Shown: positions 16,701 through 24,929 of the stretch, piece by piece
Numbering within the stretch: position 1 is the stretch's first letter
Layout of the letters: each line of letters opens with the position of its first letter
Assembly (NCBI GenBank): GCA_937923345.1
Contig: CAKZVJ010000135.1
Location: forward strand, 1-51,689
Source of the DNA: an uncultured Saprospiraceae bacterium
GTDB lineage: Bacteria > Bacteroidota > Bacteroidia > Chitinophagales > Saprospiraceae
Length of the DNA stretch: 51,689 nt
Direction: 5' to 3'
The notes under the pieces: model-generated
Database searches by the model: none
What the model was told of the DNA's origin: nothing
The model's input: the letters and a program-made list of their open reading frames with translations, nothing else
Program-made: the position numbers and the translations under genes

Positions 16701-18076
16701 TAGGAACAGATCCTGTTATTACAGTAAATACTCCAGGTACATATACTTTATTAGTAGTAGATGGTAGTAACGGCTGTGATCAAACTGAATCTATTGAGGT
16801 TATGCTTGATGAAGTTGAACCTTCATTTGATATCACAAGTAGTGATTTAGATTGTTTGACTGGATCAACGGATGTACGATTAAGCAATATTGTAGCTACT
16901 AATCCATCATATTCTTGGACTACTCCTGATGGCTCTAATCCAACGACTCAAGACTTATTGGGAGTTACTGCTCCAGGTACTTATACAGTAGTTGTTATGG
17001 ATGGTGATAACGGATGTACATTTGAGAGAAGTACAGTAATTAACTTAGATTCAAATGCTCCAACAGCAACTATTGCTGCTCCTGAAATGCTAGATTGTGA
17101 TACTGAAGTAATCCAATTAGTAGGAAATAGTACTGGAACTAACTTGAGCTTTAGTTGGTCTGGGCCAAATGTTATTTCTGGTGGAAATACATTGACACCG
17201 ACAGTTGGAGAACCTGGTACATACGAACTCAATGTTACTGATCCAAGTAATGGTTGTAATACATTAGTTACTATTGATGTGTTAGAGAATGAAAATATCA
17301 TCACAGCTATCAATCCAGCAGGGGACGATGTTAACTGCTTTGGACCAAATACTGGGTCTATAGCTATTGGATCTAGTCAAGTAACAGGTGGTGAAGCCCC
17401 TTATTTATATTCAATAGATGGTGGAGATTCATTCAGTACACAAGAAGATTTCTTAGGCTTGACTGCTGGTACTTATGATGTAGTAGTTATGGATATCAAC
17501 GGATGTCTTGAAGAAACAACTATTGTGATTAATCCTGCAGAAGAATTAGTACTTGACTTAGGAGAGAACCAAGTGATAGCATTTGGAGATTCTATCATGT
17601 TGAACCCGGTTGCTAACTTCAACATTGATGTAGCCAACTGGAGCGATACATTACTCATGGGGACGACGCCATTTGTAACGCCATTGAGTACTACTACCTA
17701 TGAAATCGATGCATTTGATGAAGACGGTTGTCCAATCACTGATCAGATCACAATTTTTGTAGAGAAGACAAGACCAGTTTATATACCTTCTGCTTTCTCT
17801 CCAAACGGAGATGGTACGAATGATGTATTCACGGTTTATGCTGATTTGGACTTGATTGAAAGCATTAAAAACCTAAGCGTCTATGATAGATGGGGAGAGC
17901 AAATGTTCTTCATGGAAGAGTTGACACCGGCGGAAGCATTGCAAGAAATAAATGGGTGGAATGGACAATATAGAACTGAAGATATGAACCCAGGGGTTTA
18001 TGTATATCACGTGACTGTCGAGTTTATTGACGGTGAGGAGATATTCTACGAAGGGGACGTCACTTTATTTAGATAA
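10787..18076 (+). CDS. Giant secreted Ig/PKD-like repeat protein with T9SS type B (CHU_C) sorting domain
   Basis: The ATG at 10787 opens a good signal peptide (MNKLYRLIFLSFFIAATTAMMAQ); in-frame starts further up only lengthen it unnaturally. The product is about 2,429 aa. Residues about 23-215 form a cysteine-rich N-terminal domain shared with the next gene (NCTDAPNP, LDGF..TTSGF, YYILVDGFAGG.CELRIDV). Then come about 23 repeats of roughly 85 aa: each opens with LTC or LDC, has a Y.W(T)..G core, a PGTYTLTVTD strand and closes with NGC, so each has a likely disulfide. One SprB-like module (NCFGPNTGSI, GG.APYLYSIDGG) sits at about 2171-2248. The C-terminal 100 residues (IPSAFSPNGDGTND, VYDRWGEQMF, PGVYVYHV, GDVTLFR) are a classic gliding-motility-associated type B sorting domain. 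Role: T9SS-exported cell-surface or extracellular fibre or adhesin (inference). A strong terminator follows the stop. Confidence 0.9.
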   Translation: MNKLYRLIFLSFFIAATTAMMAQDEDCNTFDLLPPIEMFQMSNDNPPVPCGFQAGSLYVNECSPCGRKISDNNCTDAPNPTICELDGFETTTSGFDNDVFAPTLGFCGGGTGTHNNFWIGFTAQTNIIELLITTSDCANQGNARGIQIAIAETDCDQNYTTLNGDNPCFGAVGQGGLFNNSTIISANNLVPGNPYYILVDGFAGGVCELRIDVLDGFGVPEYDTAVNDPGQLCPDVLNPGEFTPQFGSGAIVDVQVGGIATTDLTYFWLNPSDEVIATTQGEVITPNFVRGTLDGSFFNETGTYSVQIIDNGSCCPLCTEVELTIADPPPAAAAVIAGANGATEFNCNTDEILIEGGPLDGSTPAVEQWQIVDSNGDRQQIDVHLVSQDGRLDQIILTREQIEEALPGQTNGTVTIVYGFLTSFTDLCFADAGVEIEFDFREPEIDIDNPDMLDCLNNPSVTIDASDTNTFGHNSTFVWEAADGVSSIANADTDMPTVTNNGTYNVTVTDTENGCTAEASVDVLGMVDPPVLTAIEDITLDCNTTSMDASSTGTANDPINYSWDRDGTDLGINVPDLTNITEAGTYTLTAINSVNSCQAATSFNVTVLMPNISISEVRDSVLDCNVSEVTFEAAVPTGANGPYTYSWVDSDGNVVSTDAVLTADAADTYTLTVTDMESGCTMEQETILGMDMESPVLGMLPDDLVIDCNTSMVNAIATATDANGDPIANLEYEWTEMDGTVIVSTPDVMFDADGTYTVLVTNPANGCTSEETLVVDIDTAEPDASIDEPADLTCATTSVMLQGSSMNTETLSYQWYEGADDTGTALGAAADQEVGNAGTYSLVITNTENGCTTLETIIVEENMVDPTPDAGMPQVLTCLNMDDGVMLDGSSSSGIGTLSYEWTLPGGGSAGTDAMINGMVEGEYTLIITDDANGCTAMSTVMVTTDQAPPENVTVNSGTLPCGQDEFVLEAMTSTTGNLDFIWTDQGMNTYPNGQTLTVTSGGTYTVTVVNLDNGCETPATGMVMPDQDAPNVQAVLISGDLAPIDCNNPVLTYEGQLMMNNPDVTLVWTDPNGNEITGNQITLDEFSVQGQYTVTATDNVNMCTATGTVSPLWDFATPEIELTSGTIFCEPNNTVTLTAIDPTVNSGTSFTWTDPNGMPLTEGLSNPNVSAGGMYSVVATGDNGCTSTSQIMVDVNNDEPTIAVGPDFSLSCRPGEDTYALGGSGAAANGSDPVTFSWTLNGMEVSTDPNYVVSDPGNYVLTVTNMLTNCTTSEMVQVDDIRTMPIAIAQVQEQLNCVTPMVMLEGDSDDPNADYQWTSENGTVVMGQTPMVSEEGIWELLVTSANGCTMTAMTEVFGDFEAPQNLMITGDSELTCQVNSIQLFGSTSSMNATNFAWTLDGGTDVVSDQQNPNFGAPGVYTLTITGDNGCVASTDFEITSDDNLPTPGATVERTITCEDGSTMIFGTSSAVNTNYSWTGPPGFAPVDAQDIETTIPGEYILTIVDTDNDCDASFTIVVLEDRERPVVMTEGSTVVCDPAVVSSVNATSDVMNASYLWEGPNGFSSMEANPVITEAGTYSVTVTNLDNGCTTVEETDAEEGRDLPEDIEAMADVELLTCDEPMSTLLASSSTTGVVYTWNGPGVNNEDSDAIMVDAPGTYTVNFLDPTNGCETERVIEITEDFTEPMPVGDTPDQLNCQITEVALVINTNEDIRTYEWEGPNPGDVSDPSAASPLATAPGTYSVTVTAADNGCTAVETITVAIDQDIPVSVPTGSEITCANQEITLDGSASTPPAGNISYLWTGPGGFTSTELNTTTTIPGEYTLTVSNSDNLCDISETVMITEDILEPTADAGMDDVFACADAFVTLSAAASSGQGTLSFVWTNDNGTVVGTDETIDVVESGVFTVQVMDSDNGCTSTANVTITPDENKPAVAIASPETLTCAVQSVELNASATTGIGNLDYMWTFNGTAIGTDPVITVNTPGTYTLLVVDGSNGCDQTESIEVMLDEVEPSFDITSSDLDCLTGSTDVRLSNIVATNPSYSWTTPDGSNPTTQDLLGVTAPGTYTVVVMDGDNGCTFERSTVINLDSNAPTATIAAPEMLDCDTEVIQLVGNSTGTNLSFSWSGPNVISGGNTLTPTVGEPGTYELNVTDPSNGCNTLVTIDVLENENIITAINPAGDDVNCFGPNTGSIAIGSSQVTGGEAPYLYSIDGGDSFSTQEDFLGLTAGTYDVVVMDINGCLEETTIVINPAEELVLDLGENQVIAFGDSIMLNPVANFNIDVANWSDTLLMGTTPFVTPLSTTTYEIDAFDEDGCPITDQITIFVEKTRPVYIPSAFSPNGDGTNDVFTVYADLDLIESIKNLSVYDRWGEQMFFMEELTPAEALQEINGWNGQYRTEDMNPGVYVYHVTVEFIDGEEIFYEGDVTLFR

Positions 18077-18099
18077 TATTCTATTTTATTTAATTTATA

Positions 18100-18137
18100 A
18101 AAGAGGGTCATTAATCGAAAGGTTAATGACCCTCTTT
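18100..18137 (+). terminator. Intrinsic terminator after the 2,429-aa adhesin
   Basis: A perfect 15-bp stem (AAAGAGGGTCATTAA with its complement) around an 8-nt loop ends in a T-rich stretch, 24 nt after the stop codon. It isolates this gene from the next paralogue. The remaining bases to 18451 are AT-rich leader with no other feature I can support. Confidence 0.85.
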
Positions 18138-18451
18138 CTTATTAATGGCTTATCTTTTACCTGAGTACATATACAGTATTTCAAGATTTCAACATTCCTT
18201 AGGCCTTATATCAATTCTAAGATAACCGCTTTAAATATGTCATGATATGCTACTCTGAAAATGAGTATTTAGATTGTAAAGTTCACATTTTCATACGGTT
18301 ATAAAATTGTTAATTTTTCTCTATTTCCTTATTAGCTAGGTACAATTACCATCATTTTTCTCAACTCCTCAGTTCATTCTCATCTACTTTTATCTTGTTA
18401 ATAGACTGATTCCCCCTACGGTATTATTGTTTAAAGTTGAATGAGAAAAAT

Positions 18452-21400
18452 ATGTTACCATTGTACAGAGTTCTGTCTGTGTTTGTTTGTCTTCTTTTTA
18501 TAGGATCTACCATTCAAGCACAAACTTGTCAACCGGCACCACTAGGGTCGGATGACTGTGCAGGCGCACCTTTGATGAGCTGTAATCTAGATGGCTATAT
18601 AGGTACTACTGCAGGATATACACCTGGGCCACCACCAGATCCATTTTGTGGATTGGTAGAAAACGATCAGTATTTTCGTTTTGAAGTGGATGAAGTGCCT
18701 GTCGCTATCAATATTGTTCCCGGCAATTGTACTACTGGAAAAGGTTTGCAAGCTTCATTATACCTTACGGATGATTGTAATACCTTCTCACAAGTAAGTT
18801 TGTGTGCTAGTTTTGGATCTGCAATGCCTCTAAATGTAATTTCTACCTCTGTATCTGTGGGGGATGTACTTTACTTGATGATAGATGGATTTGAGGGAGA
18901 CATTTGTGATTTTACAATCAATGTAGTACAAGGTATTCTACCAGATGTCGAAGCAGAAGCAGAGGACGCTGAACTGTGTCTAGGCAACCAAATTCAACTA
19001 GATGGAACTGCTTCTACCCAGCGTTCTAATGTTGAATATTTTTGGGAGGCTACTAATGGCGGAAACATCGTTTCTGGCGAAAATACGATGACCCCAACAG
19101 TGGATGCACTAGGAGAGTATACTTTGACCGTAGTAGATGTAGTGGATTGTTGTATAGATCAGACAACTGTCACTGTTTCTGAAAATTTAAATGCACCGAC
19201 TTTTAATTTTGAATCTACTTATACAATCACTTGTGCGGAGCCTTTCGTAACGCTAAATCCTGATTTAGCGAATCCTACAGATTTTACTTATTTATGGTCT
19301 ACTACAGATGGAACTATTAGTGCTAGTTCTTTACTTTCTAATAGTACTATTGATGTAGAGGCAGCAGGAACCTATACCTTAGAAATTGAAGACACAACCA
19401 CAGGATGTACTTACATTAGAGATGTAGTGGTAGGTACTAGTACCTCTGCGCCAGATATTTCGGCTATTTCCACAAATAATCTAGACTGTTTTAATACATC
19501 TACCACTATAACAGGAAATTCTTCTCAAAGTAACCTTATGTATAGCTGGCAAGGACCAGGTGGATTTACTTCTACAGACCAATTTTTTGAAGCCAATCAA
19601 GAAGGTAACTACGCAGTTACAGTGACGGCTACCAATGGATGTACAGCAACGGCTGATGTCGATGTCAGCATAAGTGGAAATCCAGATGGCAGCATTACTA
19701 AAGATAACGATTTAGATTGTTTAGATGAGGACACACAACTTACTGCCTCATCAACTACGGCTGGTGCTACCTTTTCGTGGACAGGACCATCAGGACCTAT
19801 CGGAGGCGGAGCACAGATCACAGCTACAGAGGGCGGCACCTATACTTTGGTAGTTACATCTCCGATTGGATGTAGTACTACCGTTACAGAACTTGTAATG
19901 GAAGATACGCAATCACCAGATGTGGACGCCACAGTCACAAATGAGATTGACTGTACCACCACAAACGCTACCTTACAAGGAAGTTCTGCCACTACTGGCG
20001 CTACCTTTTCTTGGACTGGACCAAACGGATTTAGTTCTACAGATATTGAACCTGTAATTACTGAAGGAGGAATGTATACCTTAGAAGTGACTGGACCAAA
20101 TGGTTGCACTGCAGAATTTCCGATATCTGTAATACAAAACGCAATTGCACCAACCGCTGAGGCCGGCAATCCATTTATGCTAGATTGTAATTTGCCTACT
20201 TCTACTATTGGCGGAGGGTCTACGAGTACAGGTAGCGAATTTGCCTATGAGTGGACGAGTACGACAACTACAGGTGTGTTAGGAACAGATCCAACCTTAC
20301 CTGTTTCAGGGATGGGAACGTATACTTTAGTAGTAACGAATACAAATAATAATTGTACCAATACATCCTCTGTGGAGATTACAGAAGACTTTGTAGAACC
20401 TACAGTTGATGCAGGCACCAATACCATGTTGACTTGTTCCATGAGAGAAGTGACACTAGGTGGACCAACAACCTCTACAGGATCTGAATTTACACATACT
20501 TGGACAGATGATGCGGGAGATGTTATGAGCAATGATCCAACCTTTACCACCACCTTGATTGGTGAATATACCTTGACTATTCAGAATACTATAAACGGTT
20601 GTAGCAATAGTGAAGTGGTCAATGTGACAGAGGATCCATACACACCAGAAGCTATTGTAGCTTCGCCAGCAGATCTTACCTGTGTATCTACTACCACAAC
20701 CTTATCAAGCAGTGGATCTACTTCTGGAGCTGATATCACATACGAATGGTTTGATACGAATAATACTTTGATATCTACTAACGCTGAGGTAGATGTTACA
20801 GAACCTGGCAATTATACTTTAGTGGTTACAGATGCCGCATTTCAATGTTCAGATTCTCAATTAGTGAGAGTAGAAGAGACGGTCATGCCGCCATTAGGTA
20901 ATGCAGGTGTAGATAGAAATATAGATTGCGTAAATTCAGATGCTACACTCGAAGCAAGTGTTCCTGGAGATAGGAGTGATTTTAGTTTTGAGTGGTTTGA
21001 TCAAGCAGGTAATTCTGTTTCCACAGCCTTTGATTTTACGACTGATGTACCCGGCCAGTATGATTTGATTATTACCGATATAGTCACTGGCTGTACTAGA
21101 GAATCTTTTGCAACAGTGATTGACAATAGTGTTTATCCAGATGCGGACTCTGGGATGCCGGCTACGATTACTTGTGCAGCAACTCAAGTGCAAATAGGTG
21201 GTGCGGGCTCAACCACAGGCAATGAAATTATTCATACATGGTTTGATGCTTCTGGAGATATTGTAGGAAACCAACCTGTAATTGACGTAAACTCTGGAGG
21301 AGAATACAGATTAGTAGTAACCAACGTGAGCAGTAGTTGTACAGCAGAAGCAGTCGTAACGGTTGACGTTGATCAAAATCTACCAACACCCAATACGGGA

Positions 21401-23638
21401 ACAGCAAATGTACTGACCTGTGCTGAGCCATCTACGATGCTCAATGCCAATCAGTCTACTACACTTAGTGGATTGATAGCTTACGAATGGTTTGATCCAA
21501 ATGGCACATCTATCAGTAACACAGAAGCAGCCAATGCCGAGATAACTGGGGATTATGAATTGATCATTACAGATACTCAGAATGGCTGTACCAATACCGC
21601 TACCATTTTTGTAGCAGAAGATAAAGTAGCACCAGTAGTGGTAGTTACTAATCCAGAAATAATTAATTGCTATAACAATTTTGTGGAGGTAAATTATACC
21701 TCAGAAAGCGGTCCGATTACACCTACTTGGGTAGATGAGATGGGAACTGTTTTATCTACAGAAGAAAGTTACCTAGCGACAGAAATAGGAGTAGTAGTAC
21801 TTCAAGCAGTTAGCCAAACGAATGGGTGTACGAGTACCGCCTCTATAGATATTATAGAGGATAAGGTAGCACCAGAAGCCATCATCGCTACACCAGATTT
21901 GCTGACTTGTGTCACTGAGGAAACTACCTTAGTGCCTACCATTACCAATTTTGATACTGATGCAAACTATCAATGGTCTGACAATACGGGCCAGATGCTA
22001 GGTAACGAATTTGACCTTACAGTTGCGGATGATGGCATCTACACTGTAGAGATTCAGAGTGTAGAAAATGGTTGTACGGCCGAGTTCTTTGTCGAGGTGT
22101 TCCAGGATATTGAGCAGCCAGTAGCAGTGATTAGCAATACAGAAAATAGAATTGATTGCTTCCAGCCAGCTATTGATGTAGACGCATTGATGTCTACTAG
22201 TAGTTCACCGCTAGAGTATGTTTGGACCAATGATAATCAAGAGTTGATATCTTCTGATGATACATTTTCATTGACACAAGGTGGGGAGATTACTTTATTG
22301 GTTAGAAATACGGTTAATGGTTGTACAGACGAGACAAGCATTTCAGTGGTTCAAGATCAAGAAATACCAGTCATCGATTTTAGTCCCTTAGATAAGTTGA
22401 CATGTACAGAAAATACTGTAGACGTAGCGTCTGTAATCTCAGCTGGACATAACTCATTTTCTTACACTTGGACCGGACCTTCAGCTGGCAATATTGTAGC
22501 GGGGGATAATACACCCACAGTTACAGTTGACTCAATTGGGACTTATACGTTAGAAGTTCAGAGTCTACTCAATGGCTGTACAGCTACTTCTAATATTCAA
22601 GTAGAAGAGGACCGAGTATTACCAGAGCTCATTATTCAACCTACAGAAGAGTTAAATTGTGTTACAGAGTTTGTGACTATTGATGCTTCTAACTCAAGTG
22701 TGGGCGCAGAATTCCAATACGACTGGACAGGAGTAAGTATCTCCTCGGGATTAAACACACCAGCTATTGAAGTAGACAGCTCCGGCCAATACGGATTGAC
22801 TATCACTAATACGACTACTGGATGCACAAATACTATGCTTATAGACGTTGCAGAAAATACTGAAAAACCAGTCGGGGCATCTTTATTCATGGCGGAGCCT
22901 AGTTGTTATGGCGAGCGGGATGGAGTCCTTGATATTGAGAATGTGATCGGCGGGACAGCACCTTACATTTATGCCATCAATAGTGAAAACAATTTTACAG
23001 ATATTAATACATATAATAATTTGCCATCAGGAGAGTACACTTTGATCGTAAAGGATAATATCGGTTGTGAGTGGGATACCCTCTTTCAGATTGCAGACCC
23101 AGAACAAGTAACCGCAGACTTGGGAGAAGATAAAGTCATTAGATTAGGAGAAGAGTCAGATTTATTTGTTCAGACTACAGGAGACGTAGTGTCTATTATA
23201 TGGACAGATAATGGAGAAGTAGGACCAATAGATGTTGACTTTAGAGAAATCCAACCTGTCCGAACGACAACCTATGTGGTAGTTGTGACAAATGAAGCTG
23301 GATGTATGGGGACCGATAATGTAGTAGTACAAGTAGAAGACGATACCAGAGTGTACGCACCTAATGCATTTTCACCAAATGGGGATGGCATTAATGATTA
23401 TTTTACATTGTTTACAGATATTGCAGCTGTCGAAATTTCTAGTTTACAGATTTACGATAGATGGGGTAATCAAGTTTTTGAAAAGAACAATTTTTCTCCA
23501 AATATACCTGAACAAGGATGGGATGGTATCTGGAGAGGTAAGAATATGCAGCCAGACACATATGTCTACTCTGCATTTATAGAGTTCCAGAATGGAAACA
23601 AAATCAACTTTAAAGGCGAGATTAATATAGTCTATTAA
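18452..23638 (+). CDS. Giant secreted Ig/PKD-like repeat protein, paralogue of the preceding gene, T9SS type B sorting domain
   Basis: ATG at 18452 starts a standard signal peptide (MLPLYRVLSVFVCLLFIGSTIQAQ); the in-frame TTG at 18437 only adds NEKN. The product is about 1,728 aa. An N-terminal cysteine-rich domain (DDCAGAPLMSCNLDGY, LYLMIDGFEGDICDFTINV) matches that of the previous gene. About 16 Ig/PKD-like repeats of roughly 82 aa follow (LTC/LDC start, TWTGP or YEWFD core, GTYTLVVT strand, NGCT end). One SprB-like module (SCYGERDGVL, GGTAPYIYAI) lies at about 1476-1552. The last 98 residues (APNAFSPNGDGINDYF, IYDRWGNQVFEK, DTYVYSAFIEF) are a type B sorting domain. The same architecture as the upstream gene with fewer repeats argues for tandem duplication and later change in repeat number. 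Expected to be T9SS cargo; its ligand is unknown. Confidence 0.9.
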   Translation: MLPLYRVLSVFVCLLFIGSTIQAQTCQPAPLGSDDCAGAPLMSCNLDGYIGTTAGYTPGPPPDPFCGLVENDQYFRFEVDEVPVAINIVPGNCTTGKGLQASLYLTDDCNTFSQVSLCASFGSAMPLNVISTSVSVGDVLYLMIDGFEGDICDFTINVVQGILPDVEAEAEDAELCLGNQIQLDGTASTQRSNVEYFWEATNGGNIVSGENTMTPTVDALGEYTLTVVDVVDCCIDQTTVTVSENLNAPTFNFESTYTITCAEPFVTLNPDLANPTDFTYLWSTTDGTISASSLLSNSTIDVEAAGTYTLEIEDTTTGCTYIRDVVVGTSTSAPDISAISTNNLDCFNTSTTITGNSSQSNLMYSWQGPGGFTSTDQFFEANQEGNYAVTVTATNGCTATADVDVSISGNPDGSITKDNDLDCLDEDTQLTASSTTAGATFSWTGPSGPIGGGAQITATEGGTYTLVVTSPIGCSTTVTELVMEDTQSPDVDATVTNEIDCTTTNATLQGSSATTGATFSWTGPNGFSSTDIEPVITEGGMYTLEVTGPNGCTAEFPISVIQNAIAPTAEAGNPFMLDCNLPTSTIGGGSTSTGSEFAYEWTSTTTTGVLGTDPTLPVSGMGTYTLVVTNTNNNCTNTSSVEITEDFVEPTVDAGTNTMLTCSMREVTLGGPTTSTGSEFTHTWTDDAGDVMSNDPTFTTTLIGEYTLTIQNTINGCSNSEVVNVTEDPYTPEAIVASPADLTCVSTTTTLSSSGSTSGADITYEWFDTNNTLISTNAEVDVTEPGNYTLVVTDAAFQCSDSQLVRVEETVMPPLGNAGVDRNIDCVNSDATLEASVPGDRSDFSFEWFDQAGNSVSTAFDFTTDVPGQYDLIITDIVTGCTRESFATVIDNSVYPDADSGMPATITCAATQVQIGGAGSTTGNEIIHTWFDASGDIVGNQPVIDVNSGGEYRLVVTNVSSSCTAEAVVTVDVDQNLPTPNTGTANVLTCAEPSTMLNANQSTTLSGLIAYEWFDPNGTSISNTEAANAEITGDYELIITDTQNGCTNTATIFVAEDKVAPVVVVTNPEIINCYNNFVEVNYTSESGPITPTWVDEMGTVLSTEESYLATEIGVVVLQAVSQTNGCTSTASIDIIEDKVAPEAIIATPDLLTCVTEETTLVPTITNFDTDANYQWSDNTGQMLGNEFDLTVADDGIYTVEIQSVENGCTAEFFVEVFQDIEQPVAVISNTENRIDCFQPAIDVDALMSTSSSPLEYVWTNDNQELISSDDTFSLTQGGEITLLVRNTVNGCTDETSISVVQDQEIPVIDFSPLDKLTCTENTVDVASVISAGHNSFSYTWTGPSAGNIVAGDNTPTVTVDSIGTYTLEVQSLLNGCTATSNIQVEEDRVLPELIIQPTEELNCVTEFVTIDASNSSVGAEFQYDWTGVSISSGLNTPAIEVDSSGQYGLTITNTTTGCTNTMLIDVAENTEKPVGASLFMAEPSCYGERDGVLDIENVIGGTAPYIYAINSENNFTDINTYNNLPSGEYTLIVKDNIGCEWDTLFQIADPEQVTADLGEDKVIRLGEESDLFVQTTGDVVSIIWTDNGEVGPIDVDFREIQPVRTTTYVVVVTNEAGCMGTDNVVVQVEDDTRVYAPNAFSPNGDGINDYFTLFTDIAAVEISSLQIYDRWGNQVFEKNNFSPNIPEQGWDGIWRGKNMQPDTYVYSAFIEFQNGNKINFKGEINIVY

Positions 23639-23662
23639 CTGTATTAACGACTCGTAGAAAAC

Positions 23663-23694
23663 AGGGCATTATCTTTTTAGGTAGTGCCCTTTTT
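23663..23694 (+). terminator. Intrinsic terminator after the 1,728-aa adhesin
   Basis: AGGGCATTAT pairs with GTAGTGCCCT through ten base pairs, two of them G-U, around an 8-nt loop, and is followed by TTTT. It lies 25 nt after the stop codon. Confidence 0.75.
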
Positions 23695-23724
23695 CGCTTT
23701 CTGAGCTATACTTCTTCATAAGTA

Positions 23725-23875
23725 TACTGTGGGCATGTCGCTTTCTACTGACCCAAGCCCACCATGCAGCAGCGACCGGGCTGTACGTTTGTATTCGATA
23801 TCCTACAGTGGCATTCAGGATATGGCTGGCTTGTATTCTTCCGAAGGATCTACATCATCCATCGCCAGCCATTCC
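23725..23875. repeat. Structured intergenic element C
   Basis: This G+C-rich segment lies between the adhesin terminator and the FabG-like gene. It has clear inverted repeats: GTGGGC/GCCCAC (23729-23734, 23757-23762), GTCGCT/AGCGAC (23737-23742, 23771-23776), ATATCCT/AGGATAT (23798-23804, 23817-23823) and ATGGCTGGC/GCCAGCCAT (23822-23830, 23864-23872). The first two interleave, so they would be mutually exclusive or pseudoknotted. Two overlapping short ORFs here have no coding signs, and I take the element as non-coding. The remaining 150 bp to the next gene are AT-rich. Confidence 0.45.
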
Positions 23876-24025
23876 TTCATAGCCACTCTAGTACACCTCA
23901 TATCACTTCCATCCCTCATGCATTTTTATATACTTATTATAGACCTTTATTTATGGGATGTCCCATATTAAGACCTTTACGAGGAATTTTGTAATTTGCC
24001 GCTCAAATCACAAATATTACTACTT

Positions 24026-24772
24026 ATGATAAATGTAGAAAACAAAGTCGTACTTATCACAGGAGGATCTAGAGGAATCGGAGAAGCGATAGTTAGATCT
24101 TTCGCTAAGCAGGGTGCTAAGGTTGCATTTACCTATCGTTCTTCATCAGAGCGTTCGGACGCTATTGTTGCTGAGTTAAACGCGGCAGGTGCTGATACGG
24201 CTGCATTTCAGTCTGATGCAGGAAATTTTGACCAAGCTGCTGACTTAGTAGCAGCAGTTATAGAAAAGTATAAACAAATCGATGTCTTGATAAATAACGC
24301 AGGGATTACCAAGGACAACTTGATGCTACGTATGAGTGAGGATCAATGGGATGCGGTGATTGAAACTAATCTAAAGTCTGTATTTAACTTGACAAAGCAA
24401 GTGATGCGACCAATGATGAAGAAAAAAGCAGGATCGATTATCAATATGTCATCCGTTGTAGGTGTTTTTGGAAATGCTGGCCAGGCAAATTATGCCGCCT
24501 CTAAAGCTGGTATTATAGGATTTTCTAAATCCATTGCCAAGGAAGTAGGCTCAAGAAATATACGTTGCAATGTGATTGCCCCTGGATTTATAGAAACCGA
24601 AATGACAGCAGAATTAGACGATAAAACTAAAGAAAATTTTCTAACAAATATTCCAATGAAGAGATTAGGTAGCGGGGAGGAAGTCGCAAATACTTGTTTA
24701 TACTTAGCTTCTGATATGAGCTCTTATGTTTCGGGTCAAGTAATATCTGTTTGTGGAGCACTTAATTGTTAG
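24026..24772 (+). CDS. fabG: 3-oxoacyl-[ACP] reductase-like short-chain dehydrogenase
   Basis: The 248-aa product has the full short-chain dehydrogenase layout: glycine-rich NADP site GGSRGIG (residues 13-19), NNAG (90-93), the N115 element, the catalytic Ser143, and Tyr156-x3-Lys160 (YAASK), then the PGFIETEM loop. Length and sequence fit FabG, which reduces 3-oxoacyl-ACP in fatty-acid elongation in the cytosol. The ATG at 24026 is chosen because it gives the usual FabG N-terminus; the frame extends upstream to a TTG at 23996 that only adds ten residues. The C-terminus ends GQVISVCGALNC, where most relatives have a Gly-Gly pair in place of Gly-Ala. It stands alone on the plus strand, with the next gene 157 nt away. 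Confidence 0.88.
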   Translation: MINVENKVVLITGGSRGIGEAIVRSFAKQGAKVAFTYRSSSERSDAIVAELNAAGADTAAFQSDAGNFDQAADLVAAVIEKYKQIDVLINNAGITKDNLMLRMSEDQWDAVIETNLKSVFNLTKQVMRPMMKKKAGSIINMSSVVGVFGNAGQANYAASKAGIIGFSKSIAKEVGSRNIRCNVIAPGFIETEMTAELDDKTKENFLTNIPMKRLGSGEEVANTCLYLASDMSSYVSGQVISVCGALNC

Positions 24773-24873
24773 TGCGCTTTGCAAAGATTTATGCTAAGTA
24801 ATCCTAAAATAATAATGTAATACTTGTTCTTTACAAAACCTCAGAAACTATTGTTATTCTGTGATTGTTTATC

Positions 24874-24905
24874 CCTTGGGGCGATAAAAATGAAATGCCC
24901 CAAGG
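24874..24905 (+). promoter_or_regulatory. Stem-loop in the leader of the patatin gene
   Basis: CCTTGGGGC and GCCCCAAGG form a perfect 9-bp stem around a 14-nt AT-rich loop, ending 24 nt before the ATG at 24930. No T-run follows, so it is a poor terminator for the FabG gene. It may be an operator or a leader structure; the function is unknown. Confidence 0.45.
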
Positions 24906-24929
24906 AGCCAGTATTTACAATTTGATAAT

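Noticed and set aside
5300-22900. Possible CRISPR-like repetition
   Set aside because: The repeats are in frame, diverged and code for protein modules; there are no identical short direct repeats with unique spacers.
23729-23994. Two overlapping short plus-strand frames before the FabG-like gene
   Set aside because: They overlap in different frames, cover the hairpin-rich element C and have no protein-like features.
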